DNA from: Caenorhabditis elegans
Lineage: Eukaryota; Nematoda; Chromadorea; Rhabditida; Rhabditidae
DNA: 64,000 bases
Direction of reading: 5' to 3'
Assembly (NCBI RefSeq): GCF_000002985.6
Contig: NC_003282.8
Location: 13,082,001 to 13,146,000 of the forward strand
Positions 51,512 to 63,501 of the stretch are shown piece after piece. The notes under the pieces are model-generated. The model made no database searches, was not told the origin of the DNA, and was given only the letters and a program-made list of their open reading frames with translations. Position numbers and translations under genes: made by a program. The number at the start of each line of letters is the position of its first letter. The first letter of the stretch is position 1.

Positions 51512-53379
51512 CGTCTGAAAAAAAAAAGGATTTTTGAGCTTTTAGATAAAACATTGGCCTGCTAATTTTAGACATTTTCAAGTACACTTTCTTGAAGTGA
51601 AGTTTGCAATATGGAAAGAAAATTTTGAAAATTAAAAGGTGGGAGTTTTATTTTATTTTTTACATTTTGGGCTTTTTGACTAACTGTTGCGGTATTATAG
51701 AGGAACTGTAGGGTTGCTGTAGAGCTACTGTAGATATATAACCCCACGACCTGGTTGGTAACCCGAGTCTCAAGGAAAAAGAAGCTTCTCAGTTGTCTCA
51801 AGGAATTTTGGTTTAGTAGGGGGAAGGTTGGGGAAGGTTGCCCCGGAAACAAGACACAAAATGTGTCCATTTTCTAACCACTTGACTAGCAACCTATTTA
51901 ACTATGCTTTCCACTATTCTTGGCATTTATTATTCTACTTTACAACTTGCGGCATTTGAACATCTATTGTTCTTATTCCAGAACAGTTGAAAAGGTGTTT
52001 TAAGAACAAAGTGTTTCCAAATTAAAATTTAACGGCGAAATTTTTGAATTTCTTTGCCCCTGCAAACATATCAATCAATTTCCTCATTCATCTCTCCAAA
52101 ACGCATTCATTTTTTATGAGCAATGTCTTGATGAATTTCATCTTTGAAACCGAAATTTTGTTCGTTTATTCCTCATTTATTTGTTGAATCTAATTCACTG
52201 ACTCATCGTTAATATGGTAGACATTTAAATGTTTTTTTTAATTCGGATTTTTCAAAGAAATCATAATTTATATAAATGATTACTTATTTTTGCATGAAAA
52301 TTGATAAAATAATATTTAAATTTTAGAGTCGAATGCAAAAATTATCAGCTTTAACTGCACACATTTAAAATCTTTTTGTTTCTACTGTGAATTTGTCTCA
52401 GGACAAGATTAGTATATTTTTTCAATTATTTCGAATTTAATATTTTCAGTTGGCTCTAAACACAATATTTTTGAAAATTCCTGTGAAGCTTGAAGATGTT
52501 CAGGAAACAATTTAATTTTAACACTAATTTGAAACCCCGTAATTTTTTTATATATTTTTTGAAAATTTTGCATAGGTTTTGAAGATGTCTTAAACATTAA
52601 AGCACCCTGAAGCTTATTGGAATTTTTGAAAATATTGTAACATCACAAGGAGGCGTTTAAAAACAGTTTTTCAAAAAATAGTTTCTAAACACTTCCAGAA
52701 TAGCTTTCTACAATCTAAAAAATATTTAAAAGTCTGCGGGAATCCAATTTTATCAATCTTCTGCGCTTTAAGTTCCGTGACCAAACAAAATTCTCACTTA
52801 AAATTGAGGTAGTAAAAATTGGGCATTTTTGGTTTAAATATTGTTATAAGCTAGTCTAAACCTAAGCTTCATGTCTCGCTCGAAATTGTACTCAAATCGA
52901 ATCAACACCAGCGCCCAGATACTAAAAACTTTACATCTCTTACGAAGCTTGAGTTTGGTTCCTATCACATGTTCCATCTTGATCCTTCTTCGTTTTTCAT
53001 CCCCTCCCATGAAACAACATCTGCATTCTTCTCGACTTTATTCCTCCATTCTCCCTCCCAATTCTTCAATTCCTTCCAAAAATAAAGTGGCAAAGGGTCC
53101 AATGCTATCCCATTTCCGGCAGCGGCTTCTCCTTAGCCAGTACATCATCGTCTCAAATTGCCTTGGCAGAAGAATCTCAAAACTCCTTTTCTCCCTTCGC
53201 TCCGTTCATCATCTCATTTTTCTCCCTCGTTTCCATGTGCCAAATGGCTCTTTTTCAACGTCTAAGTCTCCGTTTTTCGGGTTTCGGGAGCTTCTCCCTT
53301 ATGCTTTCACGTGTTAGTATGTTTTCTGGAGTTTTGAATATTGCCAAAAAAAAAAACAAAATTTCATGCAAAAAATGTT

Positions 53380-53445
53380 CTGTTTCAAAAGTTCTAAAAA
53401 TAAGTTGAAAAAGATTTTATTTGATTTGAAAATTATGGAATTTGA
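53380..53445 (+). ncRNA. Candidate 21U-RNA locus, copy 2
   Basis: Exact repeat of the motif and YRNT spacing at 47788; the predicted 5' T is at 53425. If real, both copies would make the same piRNA. Confidence 0.25.
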
Positions 53446-54031
53446 TTTTTGATAAAAGAATTTGATAATGTGAATTTTTTAATCAAAATATTGAACTAAA
53501 TTTTTTTACACCTACACCTGACTACCGTCTATTTTTAGGCGCGCTGATAGGCAGGCAAACGATTTTATACCTACGACTTAATTCCAGATATTTTTAGTAC
53601 AAATTTCTTAAATCTCGTTTCAAATTTGTTTTTGCCCTGTTTTTTCCAGGATTTTCACTTTTCAATATTGAAAAGAAAACAAATTGCAGGAATAAAATGA
53701 TTCATCGTATGATACGATTCTTTCCGTCATTGCTTTTTGTTTCTATTTCTCATTTTTCTGCGTTTTTTTCACAACCTACTTGTCTCACTTTTTCCTCAGG
53801 TTTTAACAGAACATCCAAGCGGAGTATAGTTTTATTTAATTTTTGTTTTTGGTGGTTAATTTTAGGTTATTAATGAAGTATCTTCAAAATGTCATCTATC
53901 ACCACAATTCGCCAATTTTAAGCTGCGTCCAAATTTAGTTTTTTTGGAGTTCCCATCAATTTTTATTTACCTCTATTTTGTGAAATTCTCATTCTCCAAT
54001 TTTAAAATATTTCGGATTTTTTCAGGGTTCA

Positions 54032-56822
54032 ATGGACCAGGCGTGGTTGGAAATAATCGACCGGCTAACTATAGAGGATGCAATTCGATTAAGAAGAACG
54101 AGTTCAAAAGTCGATAATCTCGTTAGTAAATCGTTAAAATCAATGAGACACTTGGATGTTCAAATGCATTGTCCGTCGGTTATCAGGGACTCTGTGGCAA
54201 TGGCTTCTGTGATTGGTGAGTTATAGAAACTGAATACATGGTATTATAAAAAAAAATCCCAAGAATTAAAATAAAATTAATATAGAAATCAAGATTTTCA
54301 AAATGGAGTTACAACATAGAAGTTTGTTTTGACTAGAATAAACGGTAGCAACAAAAAATTGCACAGAATAAAATGAAAGCAAAAAATACAATTAAACTAA
54401 TTAAAAACACATTTTAAAAAAATATAAATAAAAAAATGAATTAAAACTGAATTTTCAGCCCAATGTTCTTACAACCTTCAAACTTTGGATCTCAAAATCA
54501 GGTCAGACAATGCAAAATATGCCGGAATTCCAAGTGACGTCAAAATTCGAAGAAATGTTATGACATCGATCAATGAAAATGCTACGAAATTAAGAAAACT
54601 TCATATTGATCGGTATGGATTTTTAGCCTATAATTAAAATTTTTGCCAATTGACCAACGCCGCTGATTGGTCAACTTTTTGAATCAAAATAAAACCGCGA
54701 AAAAACCTTTTTTCAAAACAATTTTAAAATTCCCAAATAGCTACTGTTTTTCAAATTTCAAATTTTCAGTTGTCGAATATCACCAGGCGCCATTGGAAGT
54801 TTTGGAGACTTACCAGACAGTATTGAAGAAATAAGCATCACAAATTCAATGATCGAATGTTCTGAATGGGACGTCGCCACAATCATCAGAAAATCATTTG
54901 GCACTTTGTTGAAAAAGTGCCGAAAATTGAGATATTTCGAGATTTCTGTAAGTCTGAGAGGAACCAAGTATGCAATGAAAACGTTAATTTCTCCAGGGAC
55001 AATGTCTCATGAACAGTCATTTCCACGTGGATCCAAAAATCTTACAGTTCATCTCAAATACTGTTGAGCATTTGGCAATTGCAGTGGGACACTCTCTTAC
55101 CATCAATAGCTTGGCGTTTTTGAAAGACAAACGGTATTTTGATTTGTTTTAAAACTACGCCTATGCATACCATGTGCCTATCCGTCTTCGCAGAAAATAG
55201 ATAGCAGGCACATAGACAGGTAGGCGAGTAGGCATGAGCGTAGGCAGACAGAAATAGCCTTTCAAATCGACCGCTGACCGCCTTTCGCTTTTCAGGTAGG
55301 CAGGCAATCCGTATTTTACCTACCTACAATTCTTTTCGAACCGAAATTCAACAAACCTCACACTTTCCAGACTGAAAACCCTAAACCTGCAACGATCGTT
55401 TATCTCTCCTTGTGATCTCGAACATATTGTTGCCATGGCCGACACAATTACTCATTTGGATCTTTCGCGTTCAGTTAATCTACTGGATTGTAGGCAGATT
55501 GCAGAACTTGTCAATTTGAGGTAAGATTTTAAGTTTTGAAAATGTTATCAGTCAAACTTGTGCTCTTATACATGGGAAAACTGAAAAGCTTCAGCTGAAA
55601 TAGATACCGTAACAGATCAAGGAAGATTCGTAAATCTGCTGTTAAAAAAAATTTAGGCTTATCGCGTAAACTAAACTAATGTTTCCATTTTTGTGATTTT
55701 TCAATAATCTTACTATTAGTCAGCTTAAGAGCAGTATACATATTGTAGGCAGGCACGTAGGCAGGCAGGCATAGAATAGGCACGCACGTACCCTCTCGAG
55801 AATCAAATAATCTATTTTCAGACATCTATCCCTGAAGAACAACAAAGAAGGAGTTCGAGACGATTCACTACAATTGATCATCAAGAATTGCTCAAAGTTG
55901 GAAGAATTATCGCTTGACTGTTGTGAATATCTCACTGTGAATTCGTTGATCACTTTGGGAAACCTCAACAATTTGAAGCAACTTTCCTTACCTGGAATTG
56001 TAAACGTCGATGATTCGGTTTGCTTGCAAATTTCAAGATGCTCGAAACTCACATATTTGAATATTAACTTTTGCAGAAGGGTGAGTAATTATTAATGGTT
56101 TTTGAAACACAAACAAAATGCAACTGTGAAAACAAAAATGGCAATATGCAAACTTTTTCCGTGTTTCGTAAAGTTCTGAATTTAATGACATATTGTTCAC
56201 TTAATATACCTTTAAAAAGAGAAGAGCTCTAATAGCAGAAGTTTGCAAACTGCAGTAAGAAACTTTATCAGTTTCTTTCGAATCATCAAAAGCCGTCACT
56301 GTACTCGATGCTCCTACCTAATATGAGCTCCTAAACTAGAATAGCTCAAAAACATAATTGCTCTGATAGCAGAATTTTGCAAACCACAAGAGCCTTTATG
56401 AAGTTTTTCAGCAAAAATTATTGTCATTTTAATAAGGAACGAACCTTTTTTTACATTTCTGTATAAGTTTTGGATAAAAAAAGTTGGATTATCATATTGA
56501 AATAAGCCGGTTTGTGCGTTTGCCGAAAACAATCGCCGCACAGCCCTGTCCTCCACCAACTTTAAAAGTTAAATTGGACCAAAACGTTATTTCTCATCCC
56601 AATAATTTCCAGGTTCAAAAACGCGGTCTTCTATGTCTTCTCTCGTGTCTCACCTCTCTCGATCACCTTGAAGTCCTCGGAATCCGTGCCTACTCTCATC
56701 ACCTTCTCGCCTTACATATCAACTTTCCAAAAACCATAGTCTCAGATTATGTCGAATCAATATCCATCATAATTCCACCTATTCCTCCTCCGATCCCTCC
56801 ATCAGCTATTGTCAAAGCCTAG
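54032..56822 (+). CDS. F-box/leucine-rich-repeat-type protein, copy 2
   Basis: Same seven-exon structure as the gene at 48440-51230, shifted by 5,592 (exons 54032-54215, 54459-54612, 54770-54947, 54997-55133, 55371-55520, 55822-56080, 56613-56822). The 423 residues are identical as far as read by eye. The full upstream 2.3 kb is also duplicated, so this copy should have its own regulatory sequence. There has been no visible divergence, so both copies may be functional, or the duplication may be very young. Confidence 0.75.
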
Positions 56823-56995
56823 CAATTTGATTTCTGTGTTCTCCCCCCAGTCCCTAAGCCCGGTTTCAGAATTTTCAGGTAACGAATATCGCATTAAAAA
56901 GTCTAGTCATTTTCAGCCTTATTTTCCCCGGATTTCTTTTAATTTGTTAACTTGTTTAGATGTATAAAAAACGTATGTTTATATTGAAAACTATT

Positions 56996-57103
56996 TTAAT
57001 CCAAGTACTTGACTGTAAAAAAAATAATGCTGATCAGAAAAATTAGCGGGAGCAGGAACATCGCACTGAGTTGAGCCACCACCCAGTCGTAATTCATGAC
57101 CAT
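56996..57103 (-). CDS. Possible 35-residue transmembrane micropeptide, copy 2
   Basis: Identical duplicate of the ORF at 51404-51511, with the same T-rich CAG acceptor three bases before the ATG. The same caveats apply. Confidence 0.4.
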   Translation of the reverse strand: MVMNYDWVVAQLSAMFLLPLIFLISIIFFTVKYLD

Positions 57104-57284
57104 CGTCTGAAAAAAAAAAGGATTTTTGAGCTTTTAGATAAAACATTGGCCTGCTAATTTTAGACATTTTCAAGTACACTTTCTTGAAGTGAAGTTTGCA
57201 ATATGGAAAGAAAATTTTGAAAATTAAAAGGTGGGAGTTTTATTTTATTTTTTACATTTTGGGCTTTTTGACTAACTGTTGCGG

Positions 57285-57410
57285 TATTATAGAGGAACTG
57301 TAGGGTTGCTGTAGAGCTACTGTAGATACGGAAATATGTTTCTGTATGACTACTGTATGATTACTTCAGGGTTACTGTATGATTACTGTAGAATTACAAG
57401 AGTATCACTA
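57285..57410. repeat. TACTGTAG-type short tandem repeats
   Basis: Ten or so imperfect CTACTGTAG/GATTACTGTA words in both phases. They begin at the right end of the duplicated unit and continue into unique sequence. The duplication breakpoint lies inside this tract. Confidence 0.7.
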
Positions 57411-58985
57411 CAGGGTTATTGCATGGCTTGTAGTTTTTGAAAAAAGATTAAAATGTTCAACAAAAAAATTGATTGCAAAAAACCGTTAAAAAGTATATTA
57501 TTTTAATGTTTTTAGATCGAGTCGGAAATTTTTTTCGAAAAACAGGAAAAAACCAGAAAAAACTAGGCTTCTTGTTTTTCAGGAAGGTATTGAAAAACGA
57601 CATGAACCCGAAAGTAAAAAAACATTTTGGAAAACAAATATTTTTTCTTCGATTTTAAGAAAAGAAAACCGAAAAATAGACACATCTTGGCTTTTCTGTT
57701 TTTTTTTTTAATCTGAATGTTCATATTTGTAATTTTTGAAGGAATATAATTGAACCCCAAATTTCGTCTTTTCAATGAAAATTAATCTGCCAAGCAGCCT
57801 CTAATAAATGCCGAGTGTACAGACTCCGCCCCTTTTTCGCGTTTTTTCGCGTTTTTTTTTGGCTTGCGAAAAAATGTCACACACGTTTTCATTCACAACT
57901 CCTGAACCGTGTGACTTCATGCTCTAATATTTGAAATCCTACTAGAAATATTTTGCCCCACGGTGGAGCAGAAAACGACACTAAGTTCGGAGCAAAATTG
58001 AGCCCAGGGCGGCTTTCCCCAGTTTGAAAAAATTTTTTGTTGCTCTTTTTACCCCCAAAAAAGCATGTTTTAATTGAATTAAAATTCGGGTTTTGCTCGG
58101 TTTTGTTCCAAATTTCTGTGCAAGATACTACTCAGAGAGACTGATTTTTTGAAAAAAAGTTTGAGTTCATAAGTGCAAAAGAAAAAAAGTTGTGATAAAA
58201 CAAAAGGCCAAAAAATGACATTTTGCCAAAAAAATTTTTTTTTCCGAAAAAGTAGTTTTTCGTCTTTATCTCAAGTTCTACTTCATCTTTTTTGATATTT
58301 TTTTTTTTACACCACGTAAAAAAGTACGCTGAACACGATTTTTAACTCAGAATTGGAAAAAGTTCTATGAGTCGGCCGAGCAAGACGAATAAGTGCCAAA
58401 TTTTGCACACTTTCCCATCTTTGCGAATCTACTTTTTCAATCATAACTCGGTCAGTTTTCAAGTTTTCTTAGTTTTCTAAAAAATGACGTGTAGGTCTCA
58501 TCAAGACGCATCGAGACATATAAAATTTGTAAAAAGTTCAGTGGGAAAATTTTTCAAGAAAAAAATAATTCAAAAATTTTGTACTGGGAGGAGTGGTTTC
58601 CTGGGTCCCCTGAACATTTTTTCCACTAAAGTTTCGCGGAATGTATTTTTAATTCATAGTTTTTGATTTTATTTAATGGAAGATGAAGTTTCGTCGCGTT
58701 AGCAATGCTCTGCCAAGAGATATTATTTTTTTTAATTTTCAGGCTAAAACTTGTTTTTTTCTATACATCTGTCTGTGTACAAGATATAGCCCTCAACTAT
58801 ACGTCTCCTTTTCGGGAATTCAATAATGAGTACAATCCTGTAATAAAATTTTCAAAAATTAGGTTTTCCGCTGACTTATCAGTGATAAACGGTTTTCGAA
58901 CGTCTTCCCCAAATAGTAATAATTGAAGAAAGCGGAATCGAAAGACGACTTCCTCCAGAAAATGTTCTTCCCTACATCCCAGTTT
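57410..58985. other. Repeat-rich non-coding region
   Basis: No gene is supportable. From about 57800 the sequence has the appearance of an old interspersed element (GCCGAGTGTACAGACTCCGC and, later, GTTCGGAGCAAAATTGAGCC), running toward the tRNA-like and Helitron-like segments at 58990-59373. Poly-T and poly-A runs are frequent. Confidence 0.4.
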
Positions 58986-58989
58986 AAGG

Positions 58990-59066
58990 TGTCACCCGCA
59001 TGGCCGAGTGGTTAGTGCGTATGACTGCAGAAATTTTGGTTGTTGGTTCAATTCTACCAAGTGTCA
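58990..59066 (+). pseudogene. tRNA-derived sequence (pseudo-tRNA)
   Basis: TGGCCGAGTGGTTAG is a perfect internal A box, and GGTTCAATTCT 36 bases later is close to a B box. The anticodon region (TATGACTGCAGA) has lost its 3' stem partner, and the acceptor ends do not pair. This is a decayed tRNA gene or the promoter head of a SINE-like repeat, not a working tRNA. Confidence 0.45.
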
Positions 59067-59350
59067 ATTTTTTTTTGTTTTTTGTGAGTAATCGGGATTC
59101 GAATAGAAATACTCAATTTTATACAAAATATGGGTACGTCTCCCCTAATATAAAGCCTCCTCAAACTTCAATCAATCAAAACTCAGCTTTAACTGATTCA
59201 TCGGGTGCATCTGTTTTTGGTCAAACCGAACTCAAAAAACAAGAAGACTCCCATTGACCTACTGAAATTTTCACAAACCCTCTAACAGGTTCGAGGCGAA
59301 GTCGAGAACCTACGCCCGGCAAGGGGACTCGCCTTACACCCCTACAACTG

Positions 59351-59373
59351 GCGGGCCCGCAGGGCCCGCTAGT
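59351..59373. mobile_element. Helitron-like 3' terminus
   Basis: An 8-bp GC-only hairpin (GCGGGCCC, loop GCA, GGGCCCGC) ends in CTAG followed by T. This fits the subterminal hairpin plus CTRR end and A/T insertion site of Helitrons. No Rep/helicase gene is present, so it would be a non-autonomous copy. The matching 5' TC end was not located. Confidence 0.45.
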
Positions 59374-59384
59374 CGAAAACCCCC

Positions 59385-60354
59385 TTAAAAACTGACCGGA
59401 TCCTCATAACACCTATACCGACACAAATCCTCCTTAACACAAACGAGTCCTTCTCCACAATCAGTGTTCAAATCGCATTGTTTCCAATGCTTCATCACTT
59501 CTTCTCCATTCAAATTCAATTGTCCTATCACCCACAAATTACCTGTCTCGTTGTGACAGAACATGAAATTGTATTTGGTATCCACTTTTTCCGTCGAAAA
59601 ACAGTCCATGTTGGTTCGAAATGTCATACTTCCGAATGTCAGGTCGGTTGGGCGAGTTATTTCTGGAATTTAGTGTGGAATTAGAATTCAGTTTTTTTTT
59701 AAACTTACTTGGTGGGCAGCTATACCCCTTGTAACAGAGGCCACCACGTTGATCACTACTTCCAGAATACACCATTCCCTTTTCGACGTCTTTACACTTT
59801 TCTTGGCCATACAATGGAGTTATTCTGTCAGGACAAAACGGCGAATCAGCGGCTTTTGGGTCAACTGGAAATGTCTATATTTTAACTGAAATTACACGAA
59901 GAGGGTTACAAACCATTGCAGCAAAATTTGGTCTCAAGATCACACCAGCCACTGTATCTCTCCAAGGATGCTGTACAATCTCTTGATCGGTTACAAGGTT
60001 TGACAGGGGTGTCCGGCATGCCGCCAATGCAGATTTGTTTGGCTGAAGATAACAAGGTAAAATAAAGTTTTATTGCCCCCGGCATCTCTTGGGTTTTTTT
60101 AACCAGGGAGGTGCCGGGCGCTGTCTCTCTAATTCCTTAAACTCACTATCCTTGACACATCTCTTTTCGCTAAGCCCGGTGACATTCATACACGCTGCGA
60201 AATTTTTTGGGCAATCGGATAAAACTGTGCATTTTGGACTAGACGATAATGAAACTGAAATCCTTATAGCTTTAGTTAAAATAGAAATTAGGTAACACTC
60301 ACAGTTTCCAGATGCCTGAGAAAATGGAATCAGGAAAATTACAGCTAGTATCAT
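59385..60354 (-). CDS. Secreted cysteine-rich protein
   Basis: Five exons on the minus strand (60354-60303, 60254-60147, 60042-59914, 59864-59709, 59662-59385) give 240 residues. An upstream in-frame ATG at 60459 would give 275. The N-terminus MILAVIFLIPFSQASG is a clean signal peptide. About 20 cysteines follow in repeated short-spaced groups (KCTVLSDCPKNFAAC, ICIGGM, PCNRSRDC, WCDLETKFCCN, FCPDR, CDLNTDCGEGLVCVKEDLCR). No transmembrane segment is seen after the signal. The spacing C-x5-C-x5-C recalls EB-type or antistasin-like extracellular modules, but I cannot assign a family. Exon 2 could instead read through to a stop at 60070; the internal GTGAGT donor at 60146 is preferred because it extends the Cys pattern in frame. 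Confidence 0.6.
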
Positions 60355-60599
60355 AATTGATAGTTTTAACGGAGAAATAATTTTCGAAAGACGGTGTAAA
60401 CGTGGAAGAAAAATGGGGAAGTGGTTTTTTTTTTCAATGTTCACGTAAAACGGAGGCATGGATTAAATCGTGGACAAATTTATATTCTGAAAGAAGTTGA
60501 CTGAAATTCAAGACCTAAAGTTTCAGGCTGTGTGAGTTTTTAGAAAGTATGGCTTTTGCTTTTTTCTTAGCTAAATGAAAGTTACATGTACCAACAATA

Positions 60600-60810
60600 C
60601 ATACGCCCACAGTAACCTTATAGCAACGCTTTGTAACCCTACAGTACCACTACAATAACTCTACAGTAACTAAACAGTAGTCTTACAATAACCGTACAGT
60701 AACCGTACAGTACCCGGTTAGTAAGCCTACAGTAGCACTACAATAACCATATCCCTTTATTAACTCTATACTAACCTTATAGTAATCCAGCTGAACCACT
60801 ACAGTAATCC
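60600..60810. repeat. ACAGTAACC/TACAGTA short repeats
   Basis: About 15 imperfect CTACAGTAACC-type words in tandem, the complement of those at 57285-57410 and 1690-1945. Confidence 0.75.
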
Positions 60811-60835
60811 TGCTATTTTGTTCATCGCGGTACTC

Positions 60836-60890
60836 AATCAATGTCGGCTGCACAGTAGGTTCCCGCAGGTATACGCAGCCGACATTGATT
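60836..60890. other. Perfect 16-bp hairpin with 23-nt loop
   Basis: AATCAATGTCGGCTGC (60836-60851) pairs perfectly with GCAGCCGACATTGATT (60875-60890). Pairing does not extend outward, so it is shorter than a typical pre-miRNA stem. It follows directly on the ACAGTA repeat tract. Confidence 0.7.
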
Positions 60891-60909
60891 AAGGTTTACG
60901 ATGAAACAC

Positions 60910-63500
60910 TCGTTCCCACGTATCTCTTGCGCCTCTCCTATCATACCTTTTTCGAATTTCAGGCATTAGGGGTACTGTAGATTTATTCTGTTGCAGTTGT
61001 AGGTGGCTATTTTAGTATATTGAGTTATTTATCAGAAACTCCCACTAGTACTTCTTGCACGGTCGAATAGTTTTTCATATTGATATTGAGAATTCACCCA
61101 AATATACGTGGCCATCTTTCAAAAATATATAATTTCATCATATTTTTATTCCAAAATATTCCAAGTATATCTGTTCTCAAAACCAACCTCATTGTTCACA
61201 TATAACAACGTCACCAATTTCAATCATCAAAATTCACAAAAATAGAATTTTGAGGTGGTAATAATCCGCGTATTTTTTTTGTATAAATAGGAAAAGTCTG
61301 AGTAAGTGAAAAGGAATTTTTGATTAATTTTTGGTTATTTTGTGTCGTGTGTATGTGTGGTCGCCGATATAATTAATTTGATACGTTTTTTACGATGATG
61401 ATGATTGCCCAATTTTGACAGAATATTTTAGCATGTTTTTGTTATGCCTACAAAAATTTCCAATTTTATGCGTTTTCTTATCCTGTGAAAATCTATCTCT
61501 GAAAATTATTTTCCTATTGGTGCACCTTTAAATGTAGAATCTGTTTAAAACCGCTCCTATAGTTCTGAAATGCCCAAATAGCAAGTAAAAGGTTTCAAAT
61601 AATTCTTGAAATTTTTTGAAATTTTCAGTCAACGTTTTTGCAAATTTCCTAATTTATAGAAATTTGACAGAATTCAAATATAAAATTCGTACTTTGATTT
61701 TTTTTTTTTCGGTTGACACTCAAAATTATGAGCCACAATTTTTCACTGAAATTTTTAAAAAAAGTTAATGGGTTTTAATGAAATTGTTTGTGTGCAAAAT
61801 CGCATTCAATTTAGCCGGTGAGGTGCTAAAAGGGCGAGTGAAGAGGCGCTCCTTGCGCCTCCGCCGGGATTAATTAGGTGTAGGTAGAGACCTTAAGGCT
61901 GCCTGAATTTTTAGTTTCCACAAACGATTTTAGTTCTGTGAATATGTTTTCAACAATCGCATACATATTTGCTATGAATTTAAGTTTTTTTACAAATCCA
62001 GGAAAATTTTCAAACTTCCAGAAAACATTTAGCGAATTCCGACATTTTTGTTTCAGAATACAATAAATATTTTCTTGATCTCAGGATTTTTTTCACGAGA
62101 AAAAAATTGATTCCAGAAAAAATCGTTTTGTAAAACTCCAGATAGCCATTTACCTAGACCTAGTTTTTACAATTTGGCATTCTCATTTTTATAAAATTGG
62201 ATATATTCCATCCGGCCCGGGTGGCAAGGAGGTGGTTGCCATGTGGCCAGAAAAGTCGAGCCCACGTGGAGTGTTTAAAAATTTACTTCTTAAACTATTT
62301 TTGTCAAAATGTCAAAAACTCCTTTCACCGACTCATATTTTATTTTCGACAAACAATAGCTACCCAAGAAGAACATCTAAAAACAACCCTGCTCCTCTAA
62401 TCCCTCAAACTATACATAGTTATATCTTTTCAAGTCAAATCTTGAAAATAAAATCTTAACTATCACCTATCTAACTGACCACAAATGCTACTTCACCTGA
62501 AAAGAGCAGGGGATTTCAAGCATGTCGCGCTTGTCCAGTTCATTACCAAAAGAGCATAGTAAACATTGAATGACGAACATGCATTGTTTCATTGTTTAAA
62601 GCTTTTCCCTAAAATATATCTATGAATCACGTAATCAAATACGTCTATGTCACTTGGAGCATAACACCTCGTGAGCTTAAGTGAGCTCCGCCTCCATATG
62701 TCTCAGAGTTCCCTTTTCTTTATAAAAACTGTTTCCTCATTGTTCCTTTCGCCCATAACAACTATAGGTTTCTCCTTGGCAATTCAATTATTTTTACGAA
62801 TTTTCGCCGTTTTTTCTCATATAAATTATTTTTTTAAATGTGTTCTGATCGTTTGTTCGGCACGCTAGCGTTGGCTCTCATATTTTGTGGCTCAAATCTT
62901 TTTTATGGGCGGAGCCTATAAGGATCCGCTTACTGTGTTTCTAAGATTTTGGTGCGAAATTAATTTTTTTTTTTCAAAAAAGAATTTCGTAAAAATAGCT
63001 TTTATCACTCAATTTTGTTTTTTTTGGCACATCACAATGGGCGGGCCAGGTCCAAACCACTTTATGGGCGGAGTCTGCCCGTCTTATTCATTCTCCTTAG
63101 CTTCATGATCTTGGCGCGTGAAATTTGAATTTTCTTTCAAAGTTTTTTTTTCTGAAAATTTTTAGTTTTGTCTGAAAAAACAGTATTTCTTTTTCATATA
63201 ATTTTTTCAAAAAATCCAAACTGTTTTACATACACTAAGGAAAATATAATATTTTGTCCCACCCACGCTCTGGGCGTGGTCCTTCAAGCTCCGACCTTTT
63301 TATAGGCGGGGCTTTGTTGGTCACGCCTATTTTTCTGTGCCGCTGAATTCCTCCAATCTTTACAATTTGAAACAATTAACTCATATTTGCCGACACTTTT
63401 GAATTTTTTCAAAATTTTGTTAAATTTCCCTAAAACTCCCTGCTAACTTTACCGCTTTTGCCCCTCCCCCCCCCCCTGTCCAAAAAACACTTGCAGAATA
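60910..63500. other. Gene-poor region with GGGCGG-type motifs
   Basis: No gene is supportable. A GC-rich patch at 61815-61860 has a short GAGGCGCTCCTTGCGCCTC hairpin. Between 62685 and 63320 at least five variants of TGGGCGGAGC/GGCGGGGC occur (near 62685 reversed, 62905, 63039, 63065, 63303) with AT-rich spacers, perhaps a diverged repeat. Confidence 0.4.
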
Positions 63501-63501
63501 T

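Larger units (their letters stand above)
46141..51732 (+). repeat. 5,592-bp tandem duplication, copy 1
   Basis: The segment starting GATATATAACCCCACGACC at 46141 recurs at 51733. Each of the repeated open frames that I compared in the two copies is identical at a constant offset of 5,592 bases. The unit carries an F-box/LRR-type gene with about 2.3 kb of upstream DNA and a small membrane ORF on the other strand. The unduplicated left flank joins at GATA (46141-46144). Confidence 0.93.
51733..57328 (+). repeat. 5,592-bp tandem duplication, copy 2
   Basis: Second copy, ending at GATA (57325-57328) before unique sequence CGGAAATATG. The internal joint at 51733 reads CTACTGTAGATATATAACCC, combining the right end of the unit (CTACTGTA) with its left end (GATATATAACCC). 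GATA is shared by both parental ends, a 4-bp microhomology. Confidence 0.93.

Noticed and set aside
59000..59257. 85-residue frame starting MAEWLV
   Set aside because: Its first codons are the A box of the tRNA-like sequence; the rest lacks any domain and looks like repeat-derived DNA.
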